Shown piece after piece: positions 44,010 through 53,402 of a stretch of 64,000 nt of DNA. Source of the stretch: an uncultured Lachnospiraceae bacterium (lineage in GTDB: Bacteria; Bacillota; Clostridia; Lachnospirales; Lachnospiraceae); assembly GCA_946557105.1 (NCBI GenBank), contig CAMNSZ010000004.1, forward strand, positions 124,001 through 188,000, read 5' to 3'. The notes under the pieces were generated by a model, which was not told the origin of the DNA, searched no databases, and was given only the letters and a program-made list of their open reading frames with translations. Every line of letters begins with the position of its first letter. Positions within the stretch are counted from its first letter, which is position 1. The translations under genes were made by a program, and so were the position numbers.

Positions 44010-46382
44010 ATGAGTAAGCTATGGTACAGACAACCGGCCGGGCATTGGGAGGAAGCTCTCCCTCTGGGAAACGGAAGAATGGGAGCGATGGTTTTCGGAA
44101 GGACTTTAAACGAAAGAATACAGCTGAATGAAGAAAGCATGTGGTACGGAGGTCGCGTCAACCGCATGAATCCGGATGCGAAGGAGCAGCTTTCACAGAT
44201 TAGGGAATATCTGTTTGAAAACCGGTTATCCAAGGCGCAGAAATTGATGGATATGGCAATGACAGGCTGTCCTGAGGGCCAGCATCCCTATCAGACACTG
44301 GGGGATATGCAGTTGTATTTTGAACATTCCCAGAAGTACGAGGGTTATGAGAGGAGCTTGAGCTTGGAGGAGGCGGTTGCCTGTGTGGATTATAAGGCGG
44401 GAGAGATTTCCTATCATCGGGAGCTGTTTCTCTCCAAGCCGGCAGACTGTATGGTGTGCCGTATAGCGGGGGATAAGCCGGGAGCCGTCAGCTTTAGCGC
44501 AAAGCTTAGCAGAAGCAAATACTGTGACGGCGTGGGTAAATTAGGAGAGGACGGAATCTGCCTTTACGGCAATCTGGGCAGGGGCGGCGTGGAATTTTCC
44601 CTGCTGCTGCGCGCAAGAGTTCAAGGAGGAGTCGTGAGGGTAATGGGCGAAACTCTCAGGGTAGAGAATGCGGACGAGGCCGTATTGTACTTTAGCGCCG
44701 GTACCACATGGCATTGCGCGCCGGAGGAAATAGACGATTATGCGCAGAAGTATGAAAGAGCAGAGCTTCCTTATTGGCTTTTTGAGGAAGGGGAGATGTC
44801 GGAGGCGGAGAAGAGAGAGTATCGCTATCAGATGGCGTTGAGGGCGTTGGTGCAGGATAAGCTGATACATATAACGGACAGCGCCATGGAAAAGGAATAT
44901 GAGGAGCTTAAGCGGGAGCATATTGAAGATTATAAAAGTCTGTTTGACAGAGTTTCTTTTAAACTGGAGGGCGCACAGGAGAAGGATAAGCTTCCCACGG
45001 ACGAAAGGCTTGACGCAATAAAGGCGGGAGAAAGCGACGTCGGTATGCATAAGCAGTTATTTGACTTTGGGCGTTATCTGCTGATTTCCTGCAGCAGGGA
45101 GGGGAATCTGCCTGCCAATCTGCAGGGAATCTGGAATCAGGATTTCCTGCCCCCATGGGATTCAAAATATACTATTAACATTAATGCGGAAATGAATTAT
45201 TGGCCGGCGGAGAGCTGTAATCTTTCGGAGTGCCATCTGCCGCTCTTTGACCTTATCAAAAAAATGCGTAACAGCGGCAGAAGGGCGGCTAGGGAGATGT
45301 ATGGCTGCAGGGGATTTATGGCCCATCATAACACGGATGCCAGAGGCGACTGTGCCCCTCAGGACACATGCTATACCGCAACTTATTGGGTAATGGGTGC
45401 GGCGTGGCTTTGTACGCATATATGGACTCATTACAGATACACGCAGGATAAGGAATTTTTGAAGGATATGTTCCCTGTCATGGCGGAGGCGGCGTTGTTT
45501 TTCAGTGACTATTTGGTGGAAAAGGACGGTTATCTGGTTACCTGTCCTTCCATTTCCCCGGAAAATAGTTTTCGTGCAAAGAATGGTGAAAGCGGAGCCA
45601 ATTGTGTGGGCGCTGCAATGGATTTTGAAATTTTACGAGATTTATTAAACGGGTGTCTTGACGCATATGATATTTTGGGAGAGAAAGAGGTATCAGGCTT
45701 AAGGATTCCCGATTGTGATGATATCGGGGCGCTTATGAACGAGCTTAGAGAGATGAGCGAAAAGCTTCCTCCCATAAAGATTGATTCCATAGGAAGAATC
45801 ATGGAGTGGATGGAGGAATATGAGGAATTGGAGCCGGGGCACCGCCATATCTCCCATCTGTATGCGCTCTATCCCTCCGAACAGATTTCCGTGGACAAAA
45901 CGCCCGAGCTTGCAAGGGCTGCGGAAAAGACTCTGGAGCACAGGCTGGCAAACGGCGGCGGTCATACCGGCTGGAGCAGGGCGTGGATAATGAATCATTA
46001 TGCAAAGCTGTGGAACGGGGAAAAGAGCTATGAGAATATAGTGAAAATGCTGGAAAGCTCTACTTATCCCAATCTGTTCGACAAGCATCCGCCCTTCCAG
46101 ATAGACGGTAATTTCGGAGCCTGTGCCGCGATAGCGCAAATGCTGGTACAGAGCGATGAGGAGAGGGTGATACTGCTTCCCGCGCTGCCTAAGGCGTGGA
46201 CGGACGGTTTTGTAAAGGGATTGCGTCTGGTGGGGAACGCCGCCGTCGCCTTGCGCTGGGAGAAGGGAAAATTGACATCCTGCGTGATTCATGCTTATAA
46301 TGATTACAAAAAGAAGGTGCTGTACGATGGGAAGACTATGGAGGTTGTGCTGCACCGGGGAGAGGAAAAAGAACTGATTTAA
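44010..46382 (+). CDS. GH95 family glycosidase (alpha-L-fucosidase/galactosidase-like)
   Basis: 790 residues with AAGGACAGGTGGG upstream. The start LWYRQPAGHWEEALPLGNGR and LNEESMWYGG are diagnostic of GH95. The (alpha/alpha)6 barrel includes MAHHNTDARGD, with the Asn/Asp pair expected to activate water, and HRHISHLYALYPSEQIS and PFQIDGNFGACAAI. GH95 enzymes are inverting fucosidases acting on Fuc-alpha-1,2-Gal, or alpha-L-galactosidases. The acid Glu was not pinned with certainty. No signal peptide. It lies 145 bp after the GH2 gene and likely acts with it on host or plant glycans. Confidence 0.92.
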   Translation: MSKLWYRQPAGHWEEALPLGNGRMGAMVFGRTLNERIQLNEESMWYGGRVNRMNPDAKEQLSQIREYLFENRLSKAQKLMDMAMTGCPEGQHPYQTLGDMQLYFEHSQKYEGYERSLSLEEAVACVDYKAGEISYHRELFLSKPADCMVCRIAGDKPGAVSFSAKLSRSKYCDGVGKLGEDGICLYGNLGRGGVEFSLLLRARVQGGVVRVMGETLRVENADEAVLYFSAGTTWHCAPEEIDDYAQKYERAELPYWLFEEGEMSEAEKREYRYQMALRALVQDKLIHITDSAMEKEYEELKREHIEDYKSLFDRVSFKLEGAQEKDKLPTDERLDAIKAGESDVGMHKQLFDFGRYLLISCSREGNLPANLQGIWNQDFLPPWDSKYTININAEMNYWPAESCNLSECHLPLFDLIKKMRNSGRRAAREMYGCRGFMAHHNTDARGDCAPQDTCYTATYWVMGAAWLCTHIWTHYRYTQDKEFLKDMFPVMAEAALFFSDYLVEKDGYLVTCPSISPENSFRAKNGESGANCVGAAMDFEILRDLLNGCLDAYDILGEKEVSGLRIPDCDDIGALMNELREMSEKLPPIKIDSIGRIMEWMEEYEELEPGHRHISHLYALYPSEQISVDKTPELARAAEKTLEHRLANGGGHTGWSRAWIMNHYAKLWNGEKSYENIVKMLESSTYPNLFDKHPPFQIDGNFGACAAIAQMLVQSDEERVILLPALPKAWTDGFVKGLRLVGNAAVALRWEKGKLTSCVIHAYNDYKKKVLYDGKTMEVVLHRGEEKELI

Positions 46383-46418
46383 ATCAATGTCTGCTTAAGC
46401 GGGAAGGGAGGTAACACA

Positions 46419-48176
46419 ATGAAGCTTATGCTGCGCTATATTAAGCGGCATACCGGTATGTTTTTTACCGCGATATTATTCTTGACCGTGGAGACTTTTG
46501 CGGATTTACTTCAACCCACATTTATGTCGTTTATCGTGGATAGAGGAGTGAAAGACCAAGCCCCCGCCGCTATCTACAAGTATGGGCTTATTATGATAGG
46601 GATTGCCTTGACGGGCGCCTTCTGCGCCGTAATGAGAAATATCTATGCGAGCAGAACCTCCCAGCAGATAAGCAGGGAAATCCGATATGATTTGTATGCG
46701 AAGGTTCAGTCGCTGTCCTTTGAAAATATAGACAGGCTGAACCCGCCTGCAATTATTACCAGAATCACCAATGACGTGACTCAGATACAGAATTTTGTCA
46801 ACGGTATTATGCGTATTATGATGAAGGCGCCGATTACCTGCGTGGGAGCCGTTATACTGATTATCTTACAGACTCCCGCGCTGTTTCCGCTGATGCTTGT
46901 AATTTTATGCGTTGCAGGTATACTTATCGGCTGTAATATGAAGTTTGGTTATCCCAGATTCGGGAGAATGCAGAGAAAGCTGGATAAACTGAATGCTACC
47001 AGCAGGGAATTTTTAAGCGCCGTCCGTGTGGTAAAGGCATTTCGGGCGGAGGAGCAGGAGCAGCAGAAATTTGAAACGGCGTCAGGTGAGTTTGCCGAGG
47101 CGGGCATTGCATCCATGCGCGTGCTTGCCGTTTTTGCGCCCCTGATCAATTTGACCGTGAATCTGGGTATTGTGATTATGCTCTTTGTATCCTCCCATCA
47201 GCCCCCTGATGAAATCGGTAAGCTGATGGCATCCGTAAATTATATGACGCAGGTTCTGTTTGCGCTGGGAATGGTGTCTAATATATTGAATTCCGCGGTG
47301 AGAGCCGTGGCTTCCTCAGAGCGTGTGGAGGAGATTTTGCAGGAGGAGCCCGCGCAGAGGGTAGAAGGCAGTCCGGAAACGAATAGAAAGAAAGATTATG
47401 AGATTCATGGAGACATTGTTTTTGATAATGTCTCTTTCGCGTATGCGAACGCGTCGCGTCCGGCAATCGAGAGGCTGAGCTTCCATGCAGGAGAGGGAGC
47501 GACTGTAGGAATTATCGGAACTACCGGCTCGGGGAAATCCACGCTGGTAAATCTGGTGCCCAGATTTTATGACGCCCCCGAGGGGCGGGTGCTGATAGAC
47601 GGAAGGGATGTGACCCGGATTCCGGTAAAGGCGCTTAGAGACAGCATTGCCGTAGTTCCCCAGAAGGCGCTTTTATTTACGGGAACCATTGCCGAAAATT
47701 TGCGCTGGGGAGATGAAAATGCTTCGGAGAAGGAGATAAAGGAGGCGGCCGCTTTAGCCTGTGCGGACAGCTTTATTGATACCTTTGCGGAGGGGTATGA
47801 CACCGTGCTGGGTCAGGGAGGGGTGAACCTCTCGGGAGGGCAGAAGCAGCGCCTTTCTATAGCAAGGGCGATGCTGCGGAAGCCTAAAATATTGATATTG
47901 GACGACAGCACCAGCGCGTTGGACGCCGCCACGGAGGCCAAGGTTTTACAGGGAATCAGACAGGCGGCGCAGCATATGACCGTTTTGCTTGTGAGCCAGC
48001 GAATTTCCACGGTGATGAATGCAGATGTAATTTTATGTATGGAGGACGGCGTTGCGAGGGGGTTCGGAACCCATGAGGAGTTACTCGGGGATTGCGAGCC
48101 GTACAGAGCGATTTATGCCTCTCAAATCGGAGAGGAGTCAAGTGACCGGATGAAGGGGGGCGTGGAGCATGGATAA
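46419..48176 (+). CDS. Heterodimeric ABC exporter subunit, degenerate site (second pair)
   Basis: 585 residues with GGGAGG upstream. Six membrane helices then an ATPase domain: Walker A GTTGSGKST, signature LSGGQ, Walker B LILDDSTSALD with Asp instead of the catalytic Glu. It is the non-catalytic half of a heterodimeric exporter and overlaps the next gene by 8 bp. The arrangement matches the exporter at 36221-39909, pointing to paralogous systems. It starts 36 bp after the GH95 gene; no MarR gene is adjacent. Confidence 0.92.
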   Translation: MKLMLRYIKRHTGMFFTAILFLTVETFADLLQPTFMSFIVDRGVKDQAPAAIYKYGLIMIGIALTGAFCAVMRNIYASRTSQQISREIRYDLYAKVQSLSFENIDRLNPPAIITRITNDVTQIQNFVNGIMRIMMKAPITCVGAVILIILQTPALFPLMLVILCVAGILIGCNMKFGYPRFGRMQRKLDKLNATSREFLSAVRVVKAFRAEEQEQQKFETASGEFAEAGIASMRVLAVFAPLINLTVNLGIVIMLFVSSHQPPDEIGKLMASVNYMTQVLFALGMVSNILNSAVRAVASSERVEEILQEEPAQRVEGSPETNRKKDYEIHGDIVFDNVSFAYANASRPAIERLSFHAGEGATVGIIGTTGSGKSTLVNLVPRFYDAPEGRVLIDGRDVTRIPVKALRDSIAVVPQKALLFTGTIAENLRWGDENASEKEIKEAAALACADSFIDTFAEGYDTVLGQGGVNLSGGQKQRLSIARAMLRKPKILILDDSTSALDAATEAKVLQGIRQAAQHMTVLLVSQRISTVMNADVILCMEDGVARGFGTHEELLGDCEPYRAIYASQIGEESSDRMKGGVEHG

Positions 48177-49965
48177 GAATGTAGTCGTACCGCCTTCCAA
48201 TATGGGGAGAGCAAGAGGAGGTCCGGTGGAGAAGCCCAAGAACATGAAGGGCACGCTCTACCGTCTTTGGCAGCTGACAAAGGGGCATCGTAAGGGCTTG
48301 GGTAAAATTCTGTTGTTGTCGGGGCTTGCCTCCGGATCTGCAGTGCTGTCGCCATATATGATTGGAAGAATCGTGAATCTGATAGATGAGGGAGAGCCCA
48401 TGCTCAGGCTTTTAGGAGTGCTCACGGCGCTGTACGCCGGAGACTGGTTTATCCGGTTTTCGCAGCAGTTTCTTATGGCGTCGGTGGGGCAAAGAATGAT
48501 ACTACATATCCGAATCAGCCTGTTTGAGCATATGAAGAAGCTGCCCCTTTCGTTTTTTGACGCCAGACAGCACGGGGAACTTATGAGCAGGCTTACCAAT
48601 GATGTGGATAATATCAGCACAACCATATCGGATTCCATGACTCAGCTTTTGACATATGTATTTAATATTTTGGGAATTTTTATCGTAATGGTGTGCATGA
48701 GCCCTGTCCTGACGGCAGTTGCCATGCTGGCGGTGCTTTGCATATTTATTCTGACAAAAATCGTGACAAGGAGAACCAGAGTATTATTCCGCAGGCAGCA
48801 GCAGCTTTTAGGAAGGCTGAACGGTCAGGTGGAGGAAAGTATATCCGGTTTTAATATGGTGAAGGCGTTTAACCGCGAGGAGGATATGCTGAGGCAGTTT
48901 TCGCAGAGTAACGACGCTTTTTGTCAGGTGGCTACAAGAGCGCAGATATGGTCGGGCTTTCTGATGCCGCTGACAAATGTAATCAACAACTTAAATTACG
49001 TTTTGATAGCTATTGTAAGCGGTGTGATGGCGTCCGACGGAGTCATTACGGTGGGTGACATTTCCAGCTTCCTTTTGTATTCCAGACAGTTTACCAGACC
49101 CTTTGTGGATATTGCCAATATCTATAATAATTTTCAGACGGCGGTGGCCGGCGCGGAGAGAATATTGGAAATTCTGGACGAGGAAACGGAGCCTGCAGAC
49201 AGGCCGGACGCGCTGCCCTTAGAGAAGATAAAGGGGGAAGTGCGCTTTGACGGGGTATCCTTTGGGTATAGGAAGGACAGGATGATACTGGACAATGTGA
49301 GTCTCGATATCAGGGCGGGCACCAGAGTGGCGGTGGTAGGGCCTACCGGTGCGGGCAAGACTACACTGATTAATTTGCTGACCCGTTTTTATGATGTGAA
49401 CAAGGGCAGGATTTTGCTGGATGGGCATGATCTGAGGGACTATCATATGAAGGATCTGCGGGATGCGTTTGGTGTGGTTTTGCAGGATACGGCGCTCTTT
49501 GGGGTGAGCATCAGGGAAAATATCAGCTATGGCAGGGAAAATATTGCTTTGGAGGATGTTGTGAAGGCCGCAAAGGCGGCGGGCGCCGACAGCTTTATCC
49601 GCAAGCTGCCAAAGGGATACGACACTGTCCTGTCTCAGGGCGGGGCGGAGCTTAGTCAGGGGCAGAGGCAGCTCCTTACCATTGCCCGTGCCGTTTTGTC
49701 CAACTCGCCCATTATGATACTGGACGAGGCGACCAGCTCTGTAGACACGGTGACGGAGCATCATATCAGAAGGGCAATATTAAAGCTGACCGAAGGCAGG
49801 ACCTCCTTTATCATAGCCCACAGGCTTTCGACTATCAGAGATTCCGATTTGATAATCTTAATCTGTGACGGTAGGATAGCGGAGAAGGGCAGCCATGAGG
49901 AATTGATGAAGCAAAACGGGCAGTATGCGGAAATGTATCGGATACAGATGGGGATGAAGGGGTAG
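48169..49965 (+). CDS. Heterodimeric ABC exporter subunit, canonical site (second pair)
   Basis: 598 residues. Cytoplasmic start with Pro/Arg/Gly (about 1-25), six membrane helices, and ATPase motifs GPTGAGKTT, LSQGQ and MILDEATSSVD with catalytic Glu. It overlaps its partner and together they should form one exporter, for drugs, lipids or peptides. Confidence 0.93.
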   Translation: MDKNVVVPPSNMGRARGGPVEKPKNMKGTLYRLWQLTKGHRKGLGKILLLSGLASGSAVLSPYMIGRIVNLIDEGEPMLRLLGVLTALYAGDWFIRFSQQFLMASVGQRMILHIRISLFEHMKKLPLSFFDARQHGELMSRLTNDVDNISTTISDSMTQLLTYVFNILGIFIVMVCMSPVLTAVAMLAVLCIFILTKIVTRRTRVLFRRQQQLLGRLNGQVEESISGFNMVKAFNREEDMLRQFSQSNDAFCQVATRAQIWSGFLMPLTNVINNLNYVLIAIVSGVMASDGVITVGDISSFLLYSRQFTRPFVDIANIYNNFQTAVAGAERILEILDEETEPADRPDALPLEKIKGEVRFDGVSFGYRKDRMILDNVSLDIRAGTRVAVVGPTGAGKTTLINLLTRFYDVNKGRILLDGHDLRDYHMKDLRDAFGVVLQDTALFGVSIRENISYGRENIALEDVVKAAKAAGADSFIRKLPKGYDTVLSQGGAELSQGQRQLLTIARAVLSNSPIMILDEATSSVDTVTEHHIRRAILKLTEGRTSFIIAHRLSTIRDSDLIILICDGRIAEKGSHEELMKQNGQYAEMYRIQMGMKG

Positions 49966-50028
49966 CCTCCGGTCGTAGCCATACGGAATGCCGCAGGTAA
50001 ATCCATGGCGGCAGGGATATTTTAGCAC

Positions 50029-50057
50029 TTGACAAAAATCGTCTGCCGTGATAACAT
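50029..50057 (+). promoter_or_regulatory. Promoter of the ABC-2 exporter leader
   Basis: TTGACA (50029-50034), 17-bp spacer, TAACAT (50052-50057). Transcription would start about 470 bp before the first exporter gene. Confidence 0.6.
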
Positions 50058-50093
50058 TGTCACAGGTTTCAAATAAAACATCAGGAGAAATTT

Positions 50094-50132
50094 ATGTTAA
50101 GCATTGTGGGAGAACAGAATATTGCCAACTAA
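50094..50132 (+). CDS. Possible 12-residue leader peptide
   Basis: AGGAG six to seven bases before ATG; reads MLSIVGEQNIAN then TAA. Very short, about 30 nt after the predicted transcript start, and followed at once by hairpins. Sense as a regulatory upstream reading frame is inferred from position. Confidence 0.45.
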   Translation: MLSIVGEQNIAN

Positions 50133-50375
50133 ATAGTTGCGGGCAGATCTTTTAGCGGTACGGTATTCAAGCGATATTGTACCGGGTGTTTTAAGTCTGC
50201 CTTTAGGCCGACGGGTAAGTCGGCGTATCTGCCTTACAAGGTGCTTCATAAATCTCAGTCTATATAAATTGCGTGATTTAATTCATCACCGGTATATCGT
50301 TTATAAGTACGCAAGTTTTATAATGATGTATCGGCATTGCGGTTAAAGGTTTCCTATTATATTGAGCAGAGGATG

Positions 50376-50402
50376 GCATGACTGTATGGTCATGCTGTTT
50401 TT
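50376..50402 (+). terminator. Terminator-like hairpin 1 of the leader
   Basis: GCATGAC (50376-50382) pairs with GTCATGC (50389-50395), followed by TGTTTTT. Confidence 0.55.
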
Positions 50403-50447
50403 ATGGAATAGAAAAAGGGAATTTGTTCTTTAAACGCAAATTTAAAG

Positions 50448-50494
50448 CGGCTATGGAGAAGTATGCCTTGGGGCAGGTTTCCATAGCCGTTTTT
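50448..50494 (+). terminator. Terminator-like hairpin 2 of the leader
   Basis: CGGCTATGG (50448-50456) pairs with CCATAGCCG (50481-50489), followed by five T, 38 bp before the first exporter gene. Confidence 0.65.
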
Positions 50495-50532
50495 ATGTAA
50501 AGACGCGCCGTAGCGTGTAGACAGGAGAAAGC

Positions 50533-51582
50533 ATGAATATTATCGAGACAAAAAATTTAACAAAGACCTATCGCAGGTTTATAAAGCCCGAAGGGCTGAG
50601 GGGAAGTATAAAAAGCTTGTGGAACAGGGAATACGTGGAGAAAACCGCAATAAAGGATTTTGACTTTACTATGGAGGAAGGAGAGCTGATAGGGCTGATT
50701 GGACCCAACGGAGCCGGGAAAACCACTCTTACAAAAATGTTTACCGGTATCATTGCGCCCACGTCGGGTGAAATCAATGTGCTGGGATATTACCCCAATG
50801 ATTTGAGAAACCAGTTCAAAAAGCAGTATGCGGTGGTAATGGGACAGAAAAGCCAGTTGTTTTATGAGCTGACCGTAAATGATACATTACGGTTGTTTAA
50901 GGAAATCTATGGACTGGAGGAAAGGCAGTTTCAGGCTTCCAAGGCATATTTTACGGAGCTTTTTGAGGTAAAGGATTTAATGGATGTGCAGGTGCGCACT
51001 TTATCCTTGGGAGAGAGGATGAAAATGGAGCTGATTGCCGCCCTGTTGCACAGCCCGAAGATTTTATTTTTGGATGAACCCACGATAGGTCTGGATGCAA
51101 TAGCCGCAGGTCAAATCAGGAGATTTTTGTCGGAGGTCAATCGAGACAGAAAAACCTCTATTATACTGACCTCGCATTATATGGAGGATATCAAGGCATT
51201 ATGCAGCCGCTGTCTGGTGCTAAGTCATGGCAGTAAGCTGTATGACGGAGGAACGGGGGAGTTGTTTGAGAGATATCGGAGGAATAAAAAAATTACGGTG
51301 ACTTTTTCAATACGAGCCGATGGGATAGAACTGCCTTCCTATGTTCAGATTTTAAAGAAAACGCCTGATAAGCTAATCCTTCAAGTGCCGAAGGAACGGG
51401 CGGGAGGAATACTTTCGGAATTAATGCACTATTCTCCCGTGGATGTAACCGTGGAGGAGGATGAAATAGGTGTTGTTGTAGAAAGAATTTACAGAGAGGA
51501 ACTTGAGGAGACGCAGGAGAAAAACCATGGAACGAAAGAGAAGAAGGCAATTTCTGATGCAGACGGAGGAGTGTGGGAATGA
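50533..51582 (+). CDS. ABC-2 type exporter ATP-binding protein
   Basis: 349 residues with AGGAG upstream. A single ATPase domain: Walker A GPNGAGKTT (about 58-66), signature LSLGERMK, Walker B ILFLDEPTIGLD, then HYMEDIKAL. The linker FIKPEGLRGSIKSLWNREY before the Walker A is typical of the subgroup paired with PF06182 permeases. The C-terminal ~110 residues form an accessory domain. Its stop overlaps the start of the first permease (ATGA). Predicted exporter of unknown substrate; expression may be set by the long leader upstream. Confidence 0.92.
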   Translation: MNIIETKNLTKTYRRFIKPEGLRGSIKSLWNREYVEKTAIKDFDFTMEEGELIGLIGPNGAGKTTLTKMFTGIIAPTSGEINVLGYYPNDLRNQFKKQYAVVMGQKSQLFYELTVNDTLRLFKEIYGLEERQFQASKAYFTELFEVKDLMDVQVRTLSLGERMKMELIAALLHSPKILFLDEPTIGLDAIAAGQIRRFLSEVNRDRKTSIILTSHYMEDIKALCSRCLVLSHGSKLYDGGTGELFERYRRNKKITVTFSIRADGIELPSYVQILKKTPDKLILQVPKERAGGILSELMHYSPVDVTVEEDEIGVVVERIYREELEETQEKNHGTKEKKAISDADGGVWE

Positions 51583-52385
51583 AGATGGGAATGAGTAAAT
51601 ACAGGGAAATTGCCCGCACATATTTGAAAATGCAGCTGGCATGGAGGGCGGATGTGGCGTTTAACATGGTGTTCACAGTATCGAAAATAATTTTTGCTTA
51701 TTTGCTTTGGGGGATGATTTTCCGGGAGAGGGAGATGGTTGCCGGTTTTACCCTTTACGGAATGCTGTCTTATTATATTGTCAGCTCTTTTTTGTCGCAG
51801 CTTGACATGTCGGCGGGAATCAGCGAGGAGATTTCAAGCAGAATAAGAAACGGAGCTTTTTCCAATTATATGGTGCTCCCTGTGAGTATAGAAGGATATT
51901 TTACGGCCATGGAGACGGGAGTCGCGCTGTTTTATCTGGGCTTTGATTTCGCGGCGGCTGCCGTGTGGGTCTTTGTCTTTCGCATTGAATTTGCGGTGAC
52001 ACATCATTTTTTTATAGTCATGTGCGCCATGATTATGGCGCTTATGGGATTGTTTTTTATGGTTCAGTTAAATTACTTTTTGGGAATATTGACGCTAAAA
52101 TACAAAGAAATCAGTACCTTCCTGATGATTAAAAACAATCTTATGCTGCTGGTGACGGGTGGAGTAGTTCCGCTGGCTCTTTTTCCCGAAGCTTTTATAA
52201 GTGTGATGAAGCTGCTGCCCTTTTATTATGTTACTTATCTGCCTGCCATGCTGTTTACGGGAGGCTGTGAGGAGGAAGCGGTTAGAGGTATTGTCGTACT
52301 GGCATTCTGGTGTCTTGTTATGCAGGCAGTCATCACGGTTATATGGAGACGATACAGAAAGAAATATGACGGGGTGGGAATATGA
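51579..52385 (+). CDS. ABC-2 family permease (PF06182-like), first subunit
   Basis: 268 residues from ATG 51579, the ATGA overlap with the ATPase stop; a GTG two codons upstream is less likely. Six hydrophobic segments. SSRIRNGAFSNYMVLPVS, cytoplasmic, is the usual motif of this permease group, followed by the YFLGILTLKYKEISTF region. It forms the membrane part together with the next gene. Confidence 0.87.
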   Translation: MKMGMSKYREIARTYLKMQLAWRADVAFNMVFTVSKIIFAYLLWGMIFREREMVAGFTLYGMLSYYIVSSFLSQLDMSAGISEEISSRIRNGAFSNYMVLPVSIEGYFTAMETGVALFYLGFDFAAAAVWVFVFRIEFAVTHHFFIVMCAMIMALMGLFFMVQLNYFLGILTLKYKEISTFLMIKNNLMLLVTGGVVPLALFPEAFISVMKLLPFYYVTYLPAMLFTGGCEEEAVRGIVVLAFWCLVMQAVITVIWRRYRKKYDGVGI

Positions 52386-53185
52386 TGGGGAAAATAAAGA
52401 GATATATAAAAGTATTAAGAGAGCTGGTGCGGATTCGATTCCAGAATCTGATGATGTTCAGACTGGGCTTTTTTGGACCGTTCTTCGTGGACGGGAGCCT
52501 GTTTGCGGTACAGCTTGTGGTTTTTGACGCCGTGTACTCCAATGTGGACAGGATAGGCAGCTGGGGAAGGGGGGAGATGATATTGTTTATAGGAACCTTT
52601 TCTTTCATCAATGCAGTGAATATGGTGATTTACTTCTTTGGAGTCAATGATATTCCGGCGAAGATAAAAAGCGGGCAGATGGATCTTTATCTGACAAAGC
52701 CCATAAGTCCTTTGTTTTATATTACCCTTGAGAGGATAAATCCGGGTTCGGTTCCGCTGGTGCTTATGAGCATATGCATTATTGTTTATGGAGCCAAGGA
52801 TCTGGGCATCGCAATAAGTGGGGGGAAGCTTGCAGGCTATCTTATCTGGCTGGTTTTTATGATTGTATTGTACTATGAGATGGAGATTATTATTCGTTCC
52901 GTGCCCTTTTATCTGGTGTCCAATGCCAAGCTGGAGCAGCTGGAGGAGGCGGGGATAGATTTGTGCATGAAGCTGCCGGGAATTGCATTTTACGGAATTT
53001 ATAAGCTAATATTTTATTGTATTCTGCCCTATGGTATTATGGCGACGCTGCCCGTTCAAACGCTGCTGGGGGAGATGAGTCTGTGCAAGGCTGTCCACGG
53101 CTTGGCCATATTTATGATTTTCACCGGAATTACAATGTTTATTTGGAAAAAGGGAGTAAGACATTACAACAGCGCAAGCTCTTAG
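52382..53185 (+). CDS. ABC-2 family permease (PF06182-like), second subunit
   Basis: 267 residues; start overlaps the previous stop (ATGA). Six hydrophobic segments and the motif AKIKSGQMDLYLTKPISPLF, the counterpart of the motif in the first subunit. The three genes form one exporter unit with tight coupling at both joints. Confidence 0.88.
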   Translation: MMGKIKRYIKVLRELVRIRFQNLMMFRLGFFGPFFVDGSLFAVQLVVFDAVYSNVDRIGSWGRGEMILFIGTFSFINAVNMVIYFFGVNDIPAKIKSGQMDLYLTKPISPLFYITLERINPGSVPLVLMSICIIVYGAKDLGIAISGGKLAGYLIWLVFMIVLYYEMEIIIRSVPFYLVSNAKLEQLEEAGIDLCMKLPGIAFYGIYKLIFYCILPYGIMATLPVQTLLGEMSLCKAVHGLAIFMIFTGITMFIWKKGVRHYNSASS

Positions 53186-53245
53186 CGTGCTGTCTTATGG
53201 ATTTTAGGAAAAATTGCAAGATATTTTTTGGCTAACAGTAAGGTA

Positions 53246-53328
53246 TGTCCTAATATCAGTGAGAATGGCGCTGTTTTAAGGGGCAGGTATATGATATGTC
53301 GCTGTTTTGTCCTAACATAAATGATAAT
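53246..53328 (+). repeat. Direct repeat upstream of the MutS-like gene
   Basis: TGTCCTAATATCAGTGAGAAT (53246-53266; first 20 bases plus T) recurs with four changes at 53308-53328 as TGTCCTAACATAAATGATAA plus T. Both copies are near GCTGTTTT. Possible operator pair; role unknown. Confidence 0.4.
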
Positions 53329-53402
53329 ATGAGCGGAAGGCGGCGCAGGATTTGCGTTTCTTAGCGCAGAGCGCTTTGAAAAGAAGGAAAGGTTGAATAG
53401 AA

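Larger units (their letters stand above)
50094..50494 (+). promoter_or_regulatory. Structured leader with tandem terminator-like hairpins
   Basis: After the short reading frame come CAACTA/TAGTTG (within 50127-50140), a ten-pair stem GGTACGGTAT/ATATTGTACC around 50158-50185, and GCCGAC/GTCGGC around 50207-50224. Hairpins followed by T tracts lie at 50376-50402 and 50448-50494. The layout suggests control of read-through into the ABC genes. No known riboswitch was recognised. A 69-codon frame at 50137-50346 lies within the structured part and is not believed. Confidence 0.45.

Noticed and set aside
50137..50346. 69-codon reading frame in the exporter leader
   Set aside because: Lies across strong RNA stems, has an Arg/Cys-rich unnatural composition and no clear ribosome binding site.
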